Below, piece after piece: positions 35,430 through 44,933 of a stretch of 64,000 bases of DNA. How positions within the stretch are numbered: the first letter of the stretch is position 1; each line of letters begins with the position of its first letter. The notes under the pieces were generated by a model, which saw only the letters and a list, made by a program, of their open reading frames with translations, was not told the origin of the DNA and searched no databases. This DNA comes from Paraburkholderia sacchari (GTDB lineage Bacteria; Pseudomonadota; Gammaproteobacteria; Burkholderiales; Burkholderiaceae): NCBI RefSeq assembly GCF_000785435.2, contig NZ_JTDB02000001.1, positions 310,001-374,000 on the forward strand, written 5' to 3'. The translations under genes and the position numbers were made by a program.

Positions 35430-36545
35430 TCAAAGCGACAGCAGCGACCCCGTGCGGATCGGCTTGTCGCCTGCAATGCGCGCGACCTCCATGCCGGCCG
35501 TTGCGAAGCGCGCGCTATGCCGTGCGTACATCACGCCGCTCACGCCCGCGTGCAGCGTGGTCAAGGTGTCGGTGAGCGGGTCCACGATGTCGGCAACCGG
35601 CGCGCCGGCTTCGATCCACGCGCCGCATTCGGCGCGAAACACGATCACGCCGCTCGCAGGCGCAACGATCGGCTCCGTGCCGGCGAGCGGCGTGGCCGGA
35701 TACGCGAGCGGCGGCAGCGGGGCCGCCGGGCCGTCGATCAAGCCATAGCCGGTCAGATATTCGACGATGGCCTGCGCGTCGTGCTCGGCGAATTCGTGCG
35801 AGACGTCGCGCTGGCTGCGCAATTCCACGGTCACGGAAATCGAACTGTGGGGAATCGGAAAGCGTTGGCCGAAACGCTCGCGCAGTTCCGACCAGCAGAA
35901 GCTGTGAATCTCGTCGAACGGATTGCCGATCGAATTGAGCGCGAGCAGGGACGCCTTGGCGTCCAGATAGCGCGCGAGCGGCTCAACCTCGGGCCAGAGC
36001 TCGGGATTCGTGTAGATGTGCAGCGCGGCTTCCCAGTCGCAGTGCAGGTCGAGCACGATGTCGGCGTCGTAGGAGAGGCGTTGCAGCGCGAGGCGCTGCG
36101 ATTCGATTTCGGTTTTCGGCGTTTGCGTCGCGAGCGCCTCGCCCATCGCGGTGCGAATGGCGTCGCGGTTCGCGGCGGCGTCGGGGCCGAGCCGCGACTC
36201 GATGCGCGGCAGCACGAGCGCCGTGAGATCGTAGAAGTTGCGGTTGAAGTTTTGCGCGGTATTCGACTCGAAACGGCCGATGAGATGGCCGAGCCAGTGC
36301 TGGTTCAAACCGATCGGGTTCGCTACCGGAACCACGACCACTTCGCCACGCAGCTTGCCCGCTGCCTCGAGCGCGGCCAGCTTGCGCCGCAGCGCCCAAG
36401 CCGTGAGCATGCCGGGCAACTCGTCGGCGTGCAGCGACGCTTGCACATACACCTTTTTGCCGCCGGGCTGGCCGTAGTGGAAGCTCGTGATCTGGCGCGC
36501 GGTGCCGAGGGCGGGCGCTATCAACGGATGGTGCTGAGTTTGCAT
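35430..36545 (-). CDS. Succinylglutamate desuccinylase/aspartoacylase (AstE/AspA) family protein
   Basis: A 371-residue zinc-dependent deacylase. Zinc ligands are visible as H and E in SLHADELPGM and H in LDLHCDW, with the supporting NPIGLNQHWLGHLIGRFE and NFNRNFYDL motifs and a C-terminal beta domain (VAPASGVIVFRAECGAWIEA). The ATG at 36545 gives the normal length. The gene upstream encodes an amino-acid binding protein, so an N-acyl amino acid substrate is plausible, but a terminator separates the two. The precise substrate is not known. Confidence 0.85.
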   Translation of the reverse strand: MQTQHHPLIAPALGTARQITSFHYGQPGGKKVYVQASLHADELPGMLTAWALRRKLAALEAAGKLRGEVVVVPVANPIGLNQHWLGHLIGRFESNTAQNFNRNFYDLTALVLPRIESRLGPDAAANRDAIRTAMGEALATQTPKTEIESQRLALQRLSYDADIVLDLHCDWEAALHIYTNPELWPEVEPLARYLDAKASLLALNSIGNPFDEIHSFCWSELRERFGQRFPIPHSSISVTVELRSQRDVSHEFAEHDAQAIVEYLTGYGLIDGPAAPLPPLAYPATPLAGTEPIVAPASGVIVFRAECGAWIEAGAPVADIVDPLTDTLTTLHAGVSGVMYARHSARFATAGMEVARIAGDKPIRTGSLLSL

Positions 36546-36722
36546 GATGGGCTCGCGCGGCGCGTGAGGGCGCGCGGCGCGTTCAGAGTGAGGGTAGGGA
36601 TGGCCCGCTGGCGGGCCGGTGCCCATGATCTTAGCCGATCTGGACAGCGGGCTGAAAGCTGGCGTTGGCGCGCGCCGGATGAGCCTGGTGACTCGCGTCA
36701 GGGCAGGCAAGCCAGAAAAACA

Positions 36723-36748
36723 AAAGCCCGGCGCTAAGGCCGGGCTTT
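36723..36748 (-). terminator. Terminator of the amino-acid binding protein gene
   Basis: Perfect stem aaagcccggc / gccgggcttt with a 6-nt loop. On the minus strand it is followed by tgtttttc. It lies 65 bases past the stop. Confidence 0.85.
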
Positions 36749-36812
36749 CTTCCATCGTCGAGCCGGAGCGCGCTTTCACGCAACGCCGGCTTTCCCGCAG
36801 GACGCGCAGGGC

Positions 36813-37580
36813 TTAGCCGCCGTACACGTCGAAGTCGAAGTACTTCGCTTCGATCTTCTTGTACGTGCCGTCCTTGATCATGTCGGCGATGGCCTTGTCG
36901 ATCTTCGCCTTCAGGTCGGCGTCTTCCTTGCGCAGGCCGATGGCGGCGGCGCCGGTCGGGATTTCCTTGCCGGCGAACTGGAAGCCCGCGCCGCGCGGCG
37001 TCTTCAGGAAGCCGAGGTCGGCTTGCACTTCATCCTGCAGCGCTGCGTCCAGACGGCCCGAGATCAGGTCGGCGTAGACCTGGTCCTGGTTCTGGTAAGG
37101 CGTCACGGTCACGCCCTTGGGCGCCCAGTTTTCCTTCGCATAGGTTTCCTGGATCGTGCCCTGCTCGACGCCCACCGTCTTGCCCTTGAGCGCTTCGGCC
37201 GTCGGCTGGAGCGACGTGCCCTTCTTGGCGACGAGGCGCGTCGGCGTGTTGAACAGCTTCGCCGAGAAAGCGATCTGCTCGGCGCGCTGCGGGGTGATCG
37301 TCATCGACGAGAGCACACCGTCGAACTTCTTCGCCTTCAGGCCCGGGATCATGCCGTCGAAGTCCTGCTCGACCCACACGCACTTCGCGTTCAGGCGCTT
37401 GCAGATTTCGTTGCCGAGGTCGATGTCGAAGCCGACGAGCTTGCCATCGGGTGCCTTCGATTCGAACGGCGCGTAGCTCGCGTCGACGCCGAAGCGCACG
37501 GTGGACCAATCCTTCGCGTGGGCGACGCCGGCCGAGACCGCGAGCAGGGCAACCGACAGGGTGGCAAGCAGTTTTTTCAC
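36813..37580 (-). CDS. Polar amino-acid ABC transporter, periplasmic binding protein (ArgT/HisJ-like)
   Basis: A 255-residue periplasmic receptor. The signal peptide (MKKLLATLSVALLAVSAGVA then HA) is followed by the family-3 solute-binding fold: RFGVDASYAPFESKAPDGKL, VGFDIDLGNEICKRL, FDGMIPGLKAKKFDGVLSSM and TITPQRAEQIAFS. This pattern fits the lysine/arginine/ornithine group. No permease or ATPase gene lies beside it, so it is an orphan receptor. Confidence 0.92.
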   Translation of the reverse strand: MKKLLATLSVALLAVSAGVAHAKDWSTVRFGVDASYAPFESKAPDGKLVGFDIDLGNEICKRLNAKCVWVEQDFDGMIPGLKAKKFDGVLSSMTITPQRAEQIAFSAKLFNTPTRLVAKKGTSLQPTAEALKGKTVGVEQGTIQETYAKENWAPKGVTVTPYQNQDQVYADLISGRLDAALQDEVQADLGFLKTPRGAGFQFAGKEIPTGAAAIGLRKEDADLKAKIDKAIADMIKDGTYKKIEAKYFDFDVYGG

Positions 37581-38022
37581 TATGTGTACTCCTCGTATGG
37601 TTCAGGGCGCGCAGCGGGCGGTCGTGCCGTCGCCACGCATGGTTCCGGCGCGGCTCGCGCAGGAACTCTGCTTGGGCTCGCTGGCTTGGGAGCGAGCGGC
37701 GGCGCAAAGCTTACACGGTCAAAATTGCTGCGTGGCTAGTGTTATACCGGATGGCGGGATTCGAAGCGCGCTAACGGACGTTCGTGCACTGTGGCGGGAG
37801 GCGCAAACCCTTGTGGGACAAGGCGTTCGGGGCTTGGACCGGGCGCTGCGCGCGGCACCGGCGACGGCGATTGCGATGCACCGCCGCAACAGTCTGAAGA
37901 ATGTGCGGCGGGGCATGCGGGTGCGTGTCGGCGTATGTAGGCGAGTTGAAAAAGAAACGAGGGTGTGGTGTTAGTTTGGGTGTAAGGCGCGTGTTATATG
38001 GACGCTTAAATTGGACCCTGCA
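37581..38022. other. Gene-free gap between binding-protein gene and phnG remnant
   Basis: No gene supported. Its left part holds the promoter of the binding-protein gene. I looked for remains of phnH-phnM, which normally follow phnG here, and saw none, so the deletion endpoint lies at about 38020. Confidence 0.5.
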
Positions 38023-38290
38023 TCAGACCACGCGCGCACCCGCGCGGTACGTCGCGCGCGTGACGGTGGCTTCGCCGAGATTGAAGGCATTGCCGGTGCC
38101 GCCAATGCGCCCGCGCACCATCGCGAGCCCGGTCTGGGGCGCGCGCAGCCACTCGAAAGCCGGCATGGCTTCGCCGCCGAGCGCGCCAACGAGCGCCGTT
38201 TCGAGTTCGGCGCGCGGCGTGCGCGCGAGCACCGCCATCCAGGCGCGGCGCGCGTTGGGCGCCGCGGAGGGGGGGCGAAGATGCGTTCAT
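38023..38290 (-). pseudogene. phnG: phnG remnant (C-P lyase subunit), frameshifted and truncated
   Basis: A good ribosome site (AGGA) and ATG at 38290 start MNASSPP, but a run of seven C (38269-38275 on the plus strand as G) puts the rest in another frame. With one base fewer it would continue ...NARRAWMAVLARTPRAELET, and the body MAVLARTPRAELETALVGAL, LRAPQTGLAMVRGRIGGTGN and AFNLGEATVTRATYRAGARV is clear PhnG. The gene then stops at 38023 about 60 residues short of the normal length. It is divergent from phnF, the usual arrangement. The frameshift alone might be a sequencing error, but the missing 3' end is not. Confidence 0.85.
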
Positions 38291-38343
38291 CGGAGTTCCT
38301 GTGTCGTGAACGGAGGTGTACATTGAAGCATCTACTCATCTAA

Positions 38344-38355
38344 ACGTCTAGACGT
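38344..38355. promoter_or_regulatory. Candidate PhnF operator
   Basis: A perfect 12-bp palindrome acgtctagacgt lies in the gap between the divergent phnG remnant and phnF, where a HutC-type GntR repressor would bind. Assignment by position and symmetry only. Confidence 0.45.
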
Positions 38356-38458
38356 ATATACGGACGACTAACGCGTGCGCGCAACGAAGAACGTTTTCAT
38401 ATTTCCATCACGCCGTGCGCACTACAATGCGCAAGCTACAGCCGATATTGAACCCCGG

Positions 38459-39229
38459 ATGAATGACGGCACCATGACATCGAACGACGAGGCCCCGCAC
38501 AGCACGCTCGAGCGCGGCGCAGGCGTGGCGGTGTGGCGGCAGATCGAGCAGATTCTCGCGGCTGAGATCGCGGCGAAAGGCTTTGGCGACGACGGCAGGC
38601 TGCCGAGCGAAGGCGAACTGGCACGGCGCTTCGACGTGAACCGCCACACGGTGCGGCGCGCGATGCTGGGGCTTGCCGCGCTCGGCCTCGTTAGCGTGGA
38701 GCAGGGGCGCGGCACCTTCGTGCAGCCCGGCGCGATCGATTACACCATCGGCAAGCGCACGCGCTTCACCGAGAACTTGCAGCGTCATCAGCATTCTGCG
38801 GTGGGCAAGCTGCTCGCTTCGTCGCGGGTGAAGGCCGATCCGGGCGTGGCGAAGGCGCTCGCCATGCGCGCCGGCGCGCACGTGTATCGGTTGGAAACGC
38901 TGCACGAATCGGAGGGCGTGCCGCTCACATATGCGCGCAGCTGGTATCCGGCCGCGCGCTTCGCCGATCTGCCCGCGGTCATGGCGCGCGTGGACAGCAC
39001 CTCGAAGGCGCTCGCCGAATTCGGCGTGAGCGATTATCTGCGCAAGTGGAGCCGCATCGGCAGCGTGCTGCCCGAGCCCGAAGTGGCGCGGCGGCTGAAT
39101 ATCAACCGGCAGCAGCCGGTGCTGTGGGTGGAGAACGTCGACGTCGATCTCGACGGCGTGCCCATCAAGTACGGCATCACGCATTTCGCGGCGGACCGCG
39201 TGCAGTTGATGGTGGAGCACGACGTATGA
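38459..39229 (+). CDS. phnF: Phosphonate-operon GntR-family repressor
   Basis: A 256-residue HutC-subfamily regulator. The winged helix reads GRLPSEGELARRFDVNRHTV then RRAMLGLAALGLVSVEQGRG, followed by an UTRA ligand domain (KLLASSRVKADPGVAKALAM, VYRLETLHESEGVPLTYARS). It is divergent from phnG and overlaps the next gene by ATGA, as in C-P lyase clusters of related bacteria. Start 38459 or 38474; neither has a clear ribosome site. Its main target operon is gone, so it may now only control its own transcript. Confidence 0.9.
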   Translation: MNDGTMTSNDEAPHSTLERGAGVAVWRQIEQILAAEIAAKGFGDDGRLPSEGELARRFDVNRHTVRRAMLGLAALGLVSVEQGRGTFVQPGAIDYTIGKRTRFTENLQRHQHSAVGKLLASSRVKADPGVAKALAMRAGAHVYRLETLHESEGVPLTYARSWYPAARFADLPAVMARVDSTSKALAEFGVSDYLRKWSRIGSVLPEPEVARRLNINRQQPVLWVENVDVDLDGVPIKYGITHFAADRVQLMVEHDV

Positions 39230-39978
39230 GCGCGCCGCACGACGATTGGAGCGAGGCGACGCGCTTCGCGCTCTATTACGCACCGCCGCGCGCCTCGGCG
39301 TGGTGGCGGGCAGGCTGTGCCTGGCTAGGCCGCGACCCCGAAAGCGGCGAGACGCTTGCGCCGCCGCAACCGGTTGGGCTCGCGCAGCCGCTCGACGCGC
39401 TTACCGGTGCGCCGCGCCGTTACGGCTGGCACGGCACGCTCGTGCCGCCGTTCCGGCTTGCGGCGGGTGTGACGCCTCAGACGCTCGTGGCTGCCGCGCA
39501 GGCGTGGGCGGCGGGGCGCGCGCGCTTTGAAGTCGCGGTGGAGGCGGCCATGCTCGGGCGCTTCGTCGCGCTGCGAGCCGCCGACGAAAACGGCGCGCAG
39601 GCACTGCGCGAACTCGCCGCCGACGCCTTGCGCGCGCTGGGCCACCTGCGCGCCTCGCAGACCGCCGACGAACTCGCGAAGCGGCTCGACGCTCCGCTCA
39701 CGCCGCGCCAGCGCGCCTATGTCGAAGATTGGGGGTATCCGTACGTGTTCGACGAGTTCCGCTTCCACATGACGCTTTCCGATTCGCTCGACGACGCAGC
39801 CGTGTGCGCCGCGCTCGCGCACGCCTGGAATGCCCTGATGCGCGATGTGGGCGCGCTGCCCGTGGAGGGCGTCGCACTCTACGTCGAGCCGCGCCCGGGA
39901 GAACCGTTCTCGTTGTGGCGCCGCGTGGATTTTCCCGCCGACGACTCGGTACACGTGCGGGTACGGGAGCACGCATGA
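39226..39978 (+). CDS. DUF1045 phosphonate-metabolism protein (2H phosphoesterase-like)
   Basis: A 250-residue protein of the DUF1045 family, typically encoded between phnF and phnN. It has two 2H-type H-x-T motifs, WHGTLVPPF and FHMTLSD, and the start FALYYAPPRASAWWRAGCAW LG. 2H enzymes act on cyclic or 2'-phosphate bonds, so it may process a cyclic ribose phosphate intermediate; the reaction is unproven. Overlaps phnF and phnN by ATGA at both ends. Confidence 0.88.
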   Translation: MSAPHDDWSEATRFALYYAPPRASAWWRAGCAWLGRDPESGETLAPPQPVGLAQPLDALTGAPRRYGWHGTLVPPFRLAAGVTPQTLVAAAQAWAAGRARFEVAVEAAMLGRFVALRAADENGAQALRELAADALRALGHLRASQTADELAKRLDAPLTPRQRAYVEDWGYPYVFDEFRFHMTLSDSLDDAAVCAALAHAWNALMRDVGALPVEGVALYVEPRPGEPFSLWRRVDFPADDSVHVRVREHA

Positions 39979-40538
39979 CAACTCGAACGACATCGCGCCT
40001 GATCTATGTGATGGGTCCTTCGGGCGCGGGCAAGGACTCGCTGCTCGGCTTTGCGCGGTCGCGGCTCGCGTCAGGTGGGGTGCTGTTCGCGCATCGCTAC
40101 ATCACGCGCGAAGTGGACGGCGGCGAGAACCACATCGCGCTCACCGACGCGGAATTCGAGGCGCGCTCGCGCCTTGGCCTGTTCGCGCTGCAATGGCGCA
40201 GCCATGCGCTACGGTATGGCATTGGCGTGGAGATCGACCAGTGGCTTGCGCTTGGCTGCACGGTGGTGCTGAACGGCTCGCGTGCGTACGTGAACGAGGC
40301 GCTGGCGCGCTATCCGCAGATGACGCTCGTGCATGTGAACGCCGCGCAGCACGTGCTGGCGGCGCGGCTTGCCTCGCGTGCACGGGAGACGCCGGAGCAG
40401 ATCGCCGCGCGCCTTGCGCGGCGCGCGTCGTTCGAGGTGCCGGCGGGTGCATCGCTCACGCACATCGACAACTCGGGGCGGCTGGAGGATGCGGGGCTGG
40501 CTTTCGTCGAGGCGGTGCAGCGTGTAACAGCGAAGTAA
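39975..40538 (+). CDS. phnN: Ribose 1,5-bisphosphate phosphokinase
   Basis: A 187-residue kinase that turns ribose 1,5-bisphosphate into PRPP, the step after C-P lyase. It has a guanylate-kinase-like fold with the P-loop MGPSGAGKDSL, the ITREVDGGENH block and LTDAEFEARSRLGLFALQW. The start overlaps the DUF1045 stop. With C-P lyase lost, its substrate would have to come from another source. Confidence 0.92.
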   Translation: MTTRTTSRLIYVMGPSGAGKDSLLGFARSRLASGGVLFAHRYITREVDGGENHIALTDAEFEARSRLGLFALQWRSHALRYGIGVEIDQWLALGCTVVLNGSRAYVNEALARYPQMTLVHVNAAQHVLAARLASRARETPEQIAARLARRASFEVPAGASLTHIDNSGRLEDAGLAFVEAVQRVTAK

Positions 40539-40544
40539 CAAAAG

Positions 40545-40567
40545 CCCCTCTCCCATAGGGAGAGGGG
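40545..40567 (+). terminator. Hairpin after phnN
   Basis: Perfect 10-bp stem cccctctccc / gggagagggg with a 3-nt loop, followed by further G/A-rich repeats (ttggggagagggggagagag). It resembles the REP-like extragenic elements with CCCTCTCCC cores and may also act as a terminator. Confidence 0.6.
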
Positions 40568-40598
40568 TTGGGGAGAGGGGGAGAGAGGGAGAGAGGAA

Positions 40599-41423
40599 TC
40601 AGGTGCGCAACGCCACCATCTCCGAGACGCGCTGAGCGGCCTGTAGAAGCGGTTCGAGAAAGGCCTTGACCATCTGCTTGGCCGAGGTGCGCTGGGCATT
40701 CCCGCTGATATTCATGGCAGCGATCACGCGGCCTTGACGGTTGCGAATCGGCGCGGCGATCGAAATAAGTCCGCCCTCCAATTCCTGGTCGATGATGGAC
40801 CAGCCCTGCTGGCGCACCTGCGCGATGATCTTCTTGAGCTCGTCCTTGTCGGTGACGGTGCGCGGCGTGTGCGCGTAGAGCGGCATCGCGCCGAGCGTGG
40901 CGTCGAGCGTCGGTTCGTCGAGCGCCGAGAGCAGCACGCGGCCCATGGACGTGCAGTAGGCGGGCAGGCGGCTGCCGATCGAGAGGTTGATCGTCATGAT
41001 CTTGTGCGTGGGCACGCGCAGCACATAAACGATCTCGGTGCGGTCGAGCACGGCGGCCGAGCAGCTTTCGTGCACCTCGGCCGAGAGTTGCTCCATGACC
41101 GGTTCGGCCAGGTTCCAGAACGGCATCGACGTGAGATACGCGAAGCCGAGGTCGAGAATCTTGGGCGTGAGCCGGAACAGTCGTCCTTCGGCTTCCACAT
41201 AGCCGAGCGTTTGCAGCGTGAGCAGGATGCGGCGCGCGCCGGCGCGCGTGAGGCCGGTGGCCGCGGCGACATCGGTGAGCGTCTGCTCGGGGCGCTCGGC
41301 ATTGAACGCGCGAATCACGGAGAGCCCGCGCGCGAACGACTGCACGTAGGAGTCGCCCGGCTTTTCGTGGGACTCCGGCTGCTCGTCGGAAGGGGCGTGC
41401 GAAGCGCGGCTGGCGGGGTTCAT
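40599..41423 (-). CDS. IclR-family transcriptional regulator (PcaR/PobR-like)
   Basis: A 274-residue IclR-type regulator. The HTH region reads SFARGLSVIRAFNAERPEQT then LTDVAAATGLTRAGARRIL, very like the regulators of protocatechuate/beta-ketoadipate genes (PcaR, PcaU, PobR). The effector domain carries CTSMGRVLLSAL and IDQELEGGLISIAAPI. The ATG at 41423 was chosen for the family N-terminus. pcaF lies 4.7 kb away with an IclR-like box in its promoter, so it is a plausible target. Confidence 0.88.
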   Translation of the reverse strand: MNPASRASHAPSDEQPESHEKPGDSYVQSFARGLSVIRAFNAERPEQTLTDVAAATGLTRAGARRILLTLQTLGYVEAEGRLFRLTPKILDLGFAYLTSMPFWNLAEPVMEQLSAEVHESCSAAVLDRTEIVYVLRVPTHKIMTINLSIGSRLPAYCTSMGRVLLSALDEPTLDATLGAMPLYAHTPRTVTDKDELKKIIAQVRQQGWSIIDQELEGGLISIAAPIRNRQGRVIAAMNISGNAQRTSAKQMVKAFLEPLLQAAQRVSEMVALRT

Positions 41424-42030
41424 GGCGTCGTGGCGTCGGATCAAGGGCTGGAGGCGGCGCGTAAGGAACCCATGACGATAGCGCAAGCGCATGGATTCGC
41501 CAACCGGTGCGCGGTGGACGGCGCTGGCCGAGACGGGAAATTCGGAGAGGTCGCAGGTTTTATTGGCTCAATATTTGATTTTCGACAATTTAATGATTTT
41601 ATTTGGTATTGACATAAATATTAAATAGATGAAAGCGCCTTGAATAAGGTCGATCCTATTATCAGATTATTTTCCATTGGGCTAGTCGAATAGTGCTGTC
41701 GGATCCAGGCCGGGATCCTCTGATTTCCCTTTTTTCGACGCTCCGTCTTCTTCTGCGTTTTCACCTTGCCGGAAATTTGTCGTGCGCGGGAAGCCCGCTG
41801 TTCGGGGCTGAGCACGTGCATGAAGGGTAGGTGAAAGTTAATTGCGTCGTACTGTCGCGCTTGTACGGACTAGCTTTGTCGCGATCAGAAAACCTTGGCT
41901 TGGATCAAATTTTCGGATAACGCATTTCCGTAGAATTTCGCCAAACACGTAGGGGTGTATTTTGCGCCGGCATTTTTGCGATGCAAATACATGAAAGCGT
42001 CCAGGTAGTTAAACGAAAACGCAGGCAAAC
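41424..42030. other. Intergenic region, iclR / cyoA
   Basis: No convincing gene. It is AT-rich at 41570-41680. A 66-codon open frame at 41621-41821 (minus) has no ribosome site and I do not support it. The right half must hold the cyo promoter. Confidence 0.45.
41895..41908. promoter_or_regulatory. FNR/ANR-like box before cyoA
   Basis: TTGGC-N4-ATCAA matches 8 of 10 conserved positions of TTGAT-N4-ATCAA. It lies about 125 bases before cyoA. Anaerobic repression of cyo by FNR is known in E. coli; here it is inference. Confidence 0.35.
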
Positions 42031-42921
42031 ATGAAGAGAAAAGCCTTCAAAAGGTGGTTAATCCCCCTCGGCAGCGGGCTGCTCGCCTCCCTCGCGGGGT
42101 GCAGCGAACTGACCGTGCTCGATCCCAAGGGTAGCATCGGCGTAGCCGAAAAGCACCTCATCGCCACCGCCACATGGGCCATGCTGCTCGTGGTGGTGCC
42201 GGTGATCCTGCTCACGCTCTTTTTTGCCTGGCGCTACCGCGCATCCAACCGCAACGCCACCTACGCCCCCAAATGGGCGCATTCCACCGCGATTGAAGTA
42301 GTCGTCTGGAGCATTCCGGCCGTCATCATCCTGTTCCTCGCAATCCTCACCTGGAAGACCTCTCACGAGCTCGACCCGTACAAGCCGATCGAATCGAACG
42401 TCAAGCCCATCAATGTCGAGGTCGTCGCGCTCGACTGGAAGTGGCTCTTCATCTACCCGGACCTCGGCATCGCCACGGTGAACCAGCTGGCCGTGCCGGT
42501 GGGCACGCCGGTCAATTTCCGCATTACGTCGGATTCGGTGATGAACTCGTTCTTCATCCCGCAACTGGGCACCCAGGTCTACGCAATGGCGGGCATGCAA
42601 ACGCGCCTGCACCTGATTGCCGATCATGCCGGCGACTATGCGGGCATCTCGGCTAACTACAGCGGCAAGGGCTTTTCGGACATGAAGTTCCGCACGCTCG
42701 CCACGAGCCAGCAGGACTTCGACACCTGGGTCCAGAAGGTGAAGGCGTCGCAAACCTCGCTGTCGATGGACCAGTACGCGAGGGTTTCGGAGCCCAGCGA
42801 GAAGGCGCCGGTCGAATACTTCTCGACGGTCGATCCGAAGCTCTTCAACAACATCATCGGGAAGTACAACAACGGCCACGTCACGGATTTCACCGATCCG
42901 TCGTGCGTGACCAAGGGGTAA
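42031..42921 (+). CDS. cyoA: Cytochrome bo3 ubiquinol oxidase subunit II
   Basis: A 296-residue lipoprotein subunit of the proton-pumping quinol oxidase. The signal ends with lipobox LAGC (CSEL), then two membrane helices ([37 protein letters not shown]) and a periplasmic cupredoxin domain. The Cu-A ligands of cytochrome c oxidases are absent, as expected for a quinol oxidase. Late motifs: [23 protein letters not shown]-like [13 protein letters not shown]. First gene of cyoABCD. Confidence 0.95.
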   Translation: MKRKAFKRWLIPLGSGLLASLAGCSELTVLDPKGSIGVAEKHLIATATWAMLLVVVPVILLTLFFAWRYRASNRNATYAPKWAHSTAIEVVVWSIPAVIILFLAILTWKTSHELDPYKPIESNVKPINVEVVALDWKWLFIYPDLGIATVNQLAVPVGTPVNFRITSDSVMNSFFIPQLGTQVYAMAGMQTRLHLIADHAGDYAGISANYSGKGFSDMKFRTLATSQQDFDTWVQKVKASQTSLSMDQYARVSEPSEKAPVEYFSTVDPKLFNNIIGKYNNGHVTDFTDPSCVTKG

Positions 42922-42926
42922 GCGGC

Positions 42927-44930
42927 ATGTTCGGCAAACTTACATTAGAGGCAGTTCCGTTCGATCAGCCGATCATCATGGGCGCCGCGGCATTCATGGC
43001 GCTGATCGTGATCGGCGTGCTCGGTCTCGTGACTGTGAGCGGCAAGTGGAAGTACATCTGGAGCGAGTGGATCACGAGCGTGGACCACAAGCGCATTGGC
43101 GTCATGTACATGATCGTGGCCGTGCTCATGCTCGTACGCGGCTTCGCGGACGCCGTCATGATGCGCATCCAGCAGGCCATCGCGCTCGACGCGCCGGGCT
43201 ACCTGCCGCCGCATCACTACGACCAGATATTCTCGGCGCACGGCGTCATCATGATCTTCTTCATGGCGATGGCGCTCATGGTCGGCCTGTTCAACCTCGT
43301 CGTGCCGCTGCAGATCGGCGCGCGCGACGTGGCGTTCCCGTTCCTGAACTCGCTGTCGTTCTGGATGACGGCCATCAGCGCGATTCTCATCAACGTTTCG
43401 CTCGTGATCGGCGAGTTCGCGCAGGTGGGCTGGCTCGCCTATCCTCCGCTGTCCGAGTTGCAGTTCAGTCCAGGCGTCGGGGTCGACTACTACATCTGGG
43501 CCGTGCAGCTATCGGGCGTGGGCACGCTCATTACCGGCATCAACTTCTTCGTGACCATCATCAAGATGCGCGCGCCGGGCATGAGCCTCATGAAGATGCC
43601 GGTGTTCACGTGGACGGCGCTGTGCTCGAACGTGCTCATCATGGCCACCTTCCCGATCCTCACGATCGCCGTTGCGCTGCTGGGCTTCGACCGCTACCTC
43701 GGCATGCACTTCTTCACGAACGACGGCGGCGGCAACATGATGCTGTACCTGAACCTGATCTGGGCGTGGGGCCACCCCGAGGTGTACATCCTCGTGCTGC
43801 CCGCGTTCGGCATCTATTCGGAAGTCATGGCCACGTTCTGCAAGAAGCCGCTGTTCGGCTACAAAACGATGGTTTATGCGTCGTGCGCCATCATGATTCT
43901 CGCGTTCCTCGTGTGGGCGCACCACTTCTTCACGATGGGCTCGGGTGCCAACGTCAACGCGTTCTTCGGCATTGCCACCATGGTCATCGCGATCCCCACG
44001 GGCGTGAAGATCTTCAACTGGCTGTTCACCATGTATCGCGGGCGTGTGCACTTCACCGCGCCGGTGCTCTGGACGATCGGCTTCATGGTCACGTTTTCGA
44101 TCGGCGGCATGACCGGCGTGATGATGGCCATTCCGGGCGCGGACTTCGTGCTGCACAACTCGCTCTTCCTGATTGCGCACTTCCATAACGCCATCATTGG
44201 CGGCGTGGTGTTCGGCTACCTCGCGGGCCTGCATTACTGGTTCCCGAAGGTGTTCGGCATCAAGCCCAGTGAAAAGCTCGGCAAGGCGTCGTTCTGGTGC
44301 TGGTTCGTGGGCTTCTACGTGGCGTTCGTGCCGATCTACGTGCTCGGCTTCATGGGCGCAACCCGCCGCCTGAACCACTACGACAACCCCGCATGGCAGC
44401 CGTATTTCATCGTGGCCGCCATCGGCGTGGCCATCATCGCGGTTGGCGTGGTGTTCCAGGTGCTGCAGTGGGTGATGGCGTTCGTGAACCGCAACAAGGC
44501 GGAGTGCCACGACGTCACAGGCGATCCGTGGGACGGCCGCACTCTCGAATGGGCGACTTCGTCGCCGCCGCCGGTCTATAACTTCGCGCTCATTCCGCAG
44601 GTGCAGGAGCTCGACGCCTTCACCCACATGAAGGAAACGGGCCGTGGCATGGGCCTCGCCGCGAAGTACAAGGACATTCACATGCCGTCGAATACTTCGG
44701 CTGGCTTCTTCATTGGCGTGTTCAGTCTGTTGCTGGGTTTCGCGGGCGTCTGGCATATCACGTGGCTTGGCGTACTCGCCTTCGTCGCCATCGTCGTTAT
44801 CGTTGCCGCACGCAGTTTTAGCGACGACGACGGCTACTACATTCCGGCCGCGAAGGTTCGCGAGATCGAAGAGACGCGCCATCGCGCGGCGGTTGCCGCC
44901 GAGCGCGAACTGGTCGCTGTGGAGGCTTAA
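42927..44930 (+). CDS. cyoB: Cytochrome bo3 ubiquinol oxidase subunit I
   Basis: A 667-residue catalytic haem-copper oxidase subunit with about 15 membrane helices. It keeps the haem and Cu-B ligands: H in [27 protein letters not shown], the HH pair in WAHHFF and the two H in [14 protein letters not shown]. The K and D channel regions look complete. The ATG at 42927 lies six bases after the cyoA stop. Confidence 0.96.
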   Translation: MFGKLTLEAVPFDQPIIMGAAAFMALIVIGVLGLVTVSGKWKYIWSEWITSVDHKRIGVMYMIVAVLMLVRGFADAVMMRIQQAIALDAPGYLPPHHYDQIFSAHGVIMIFFMAMALMVGLFNLVVPLQIGARDVAFPFLNSLSFWMTAISAILINVSLVIGEFAQVGWLAYPPLSELQFSPGVGVDYYIWAVQLSGVGTLITGINFFVTIIKMRAPGMSLMKMPVFTWTALCSNVLIMATFPILTIAVALLGFDRYLGMHFFTNDGGGNMMLYLNLIWAWGHPEVYILVLPAFGIYSEVMATFCKKPLFGYKTMVYASCAIMILAFLVWAHHFFTMGSGANVNAFFGIATMVIAIPTGVKIFNWLFTMYRGRVHFTAPVLWTIGFMVTFSIGGMTGVMMAIPGADFVLHNSLFLIAHFHNAIIGGVVFGYLAGLHYWFPKVFGIKPSEKLGKASFWCWFVGFYVAFVPIYVLGFMGATRRLNHYDNPAWQPYFIVAAIGVAIIAVGVVFQVLQWVMAFVNRNKAECHDVTGDPWDGRTLEWATSSPPPVYNFALIPQVQELDAFTHMKETGRGMGLAAKYKDIHMPSNTSAGFFIGVFSLLLGFAGVWHITWLGVLAFVAIVVIVAARSFSDDDGYYIPAAKVREIEETRHRAAVAAERELVAVEA

Positions 44931-44933
44931 CTG

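Noticed and set aside
37719-37916. Possible phnH-phnM debris left of phnG
   Set aside because: Translations in all frames show no C-P lyase motif; the DNA looks unrelated.
40545-40600. Insertion-sequence end or mobile element
   Set aside because: The inverted CCCTCTCCC element is a short extragenic hairpin; no transposase or target duplication seen.
41621-41821. 66-codon basic ORF in the iclR-cyoA gap
   Set aside because: No ribosome site, no recognisable family and unusual codon use; could be real but not supportable.
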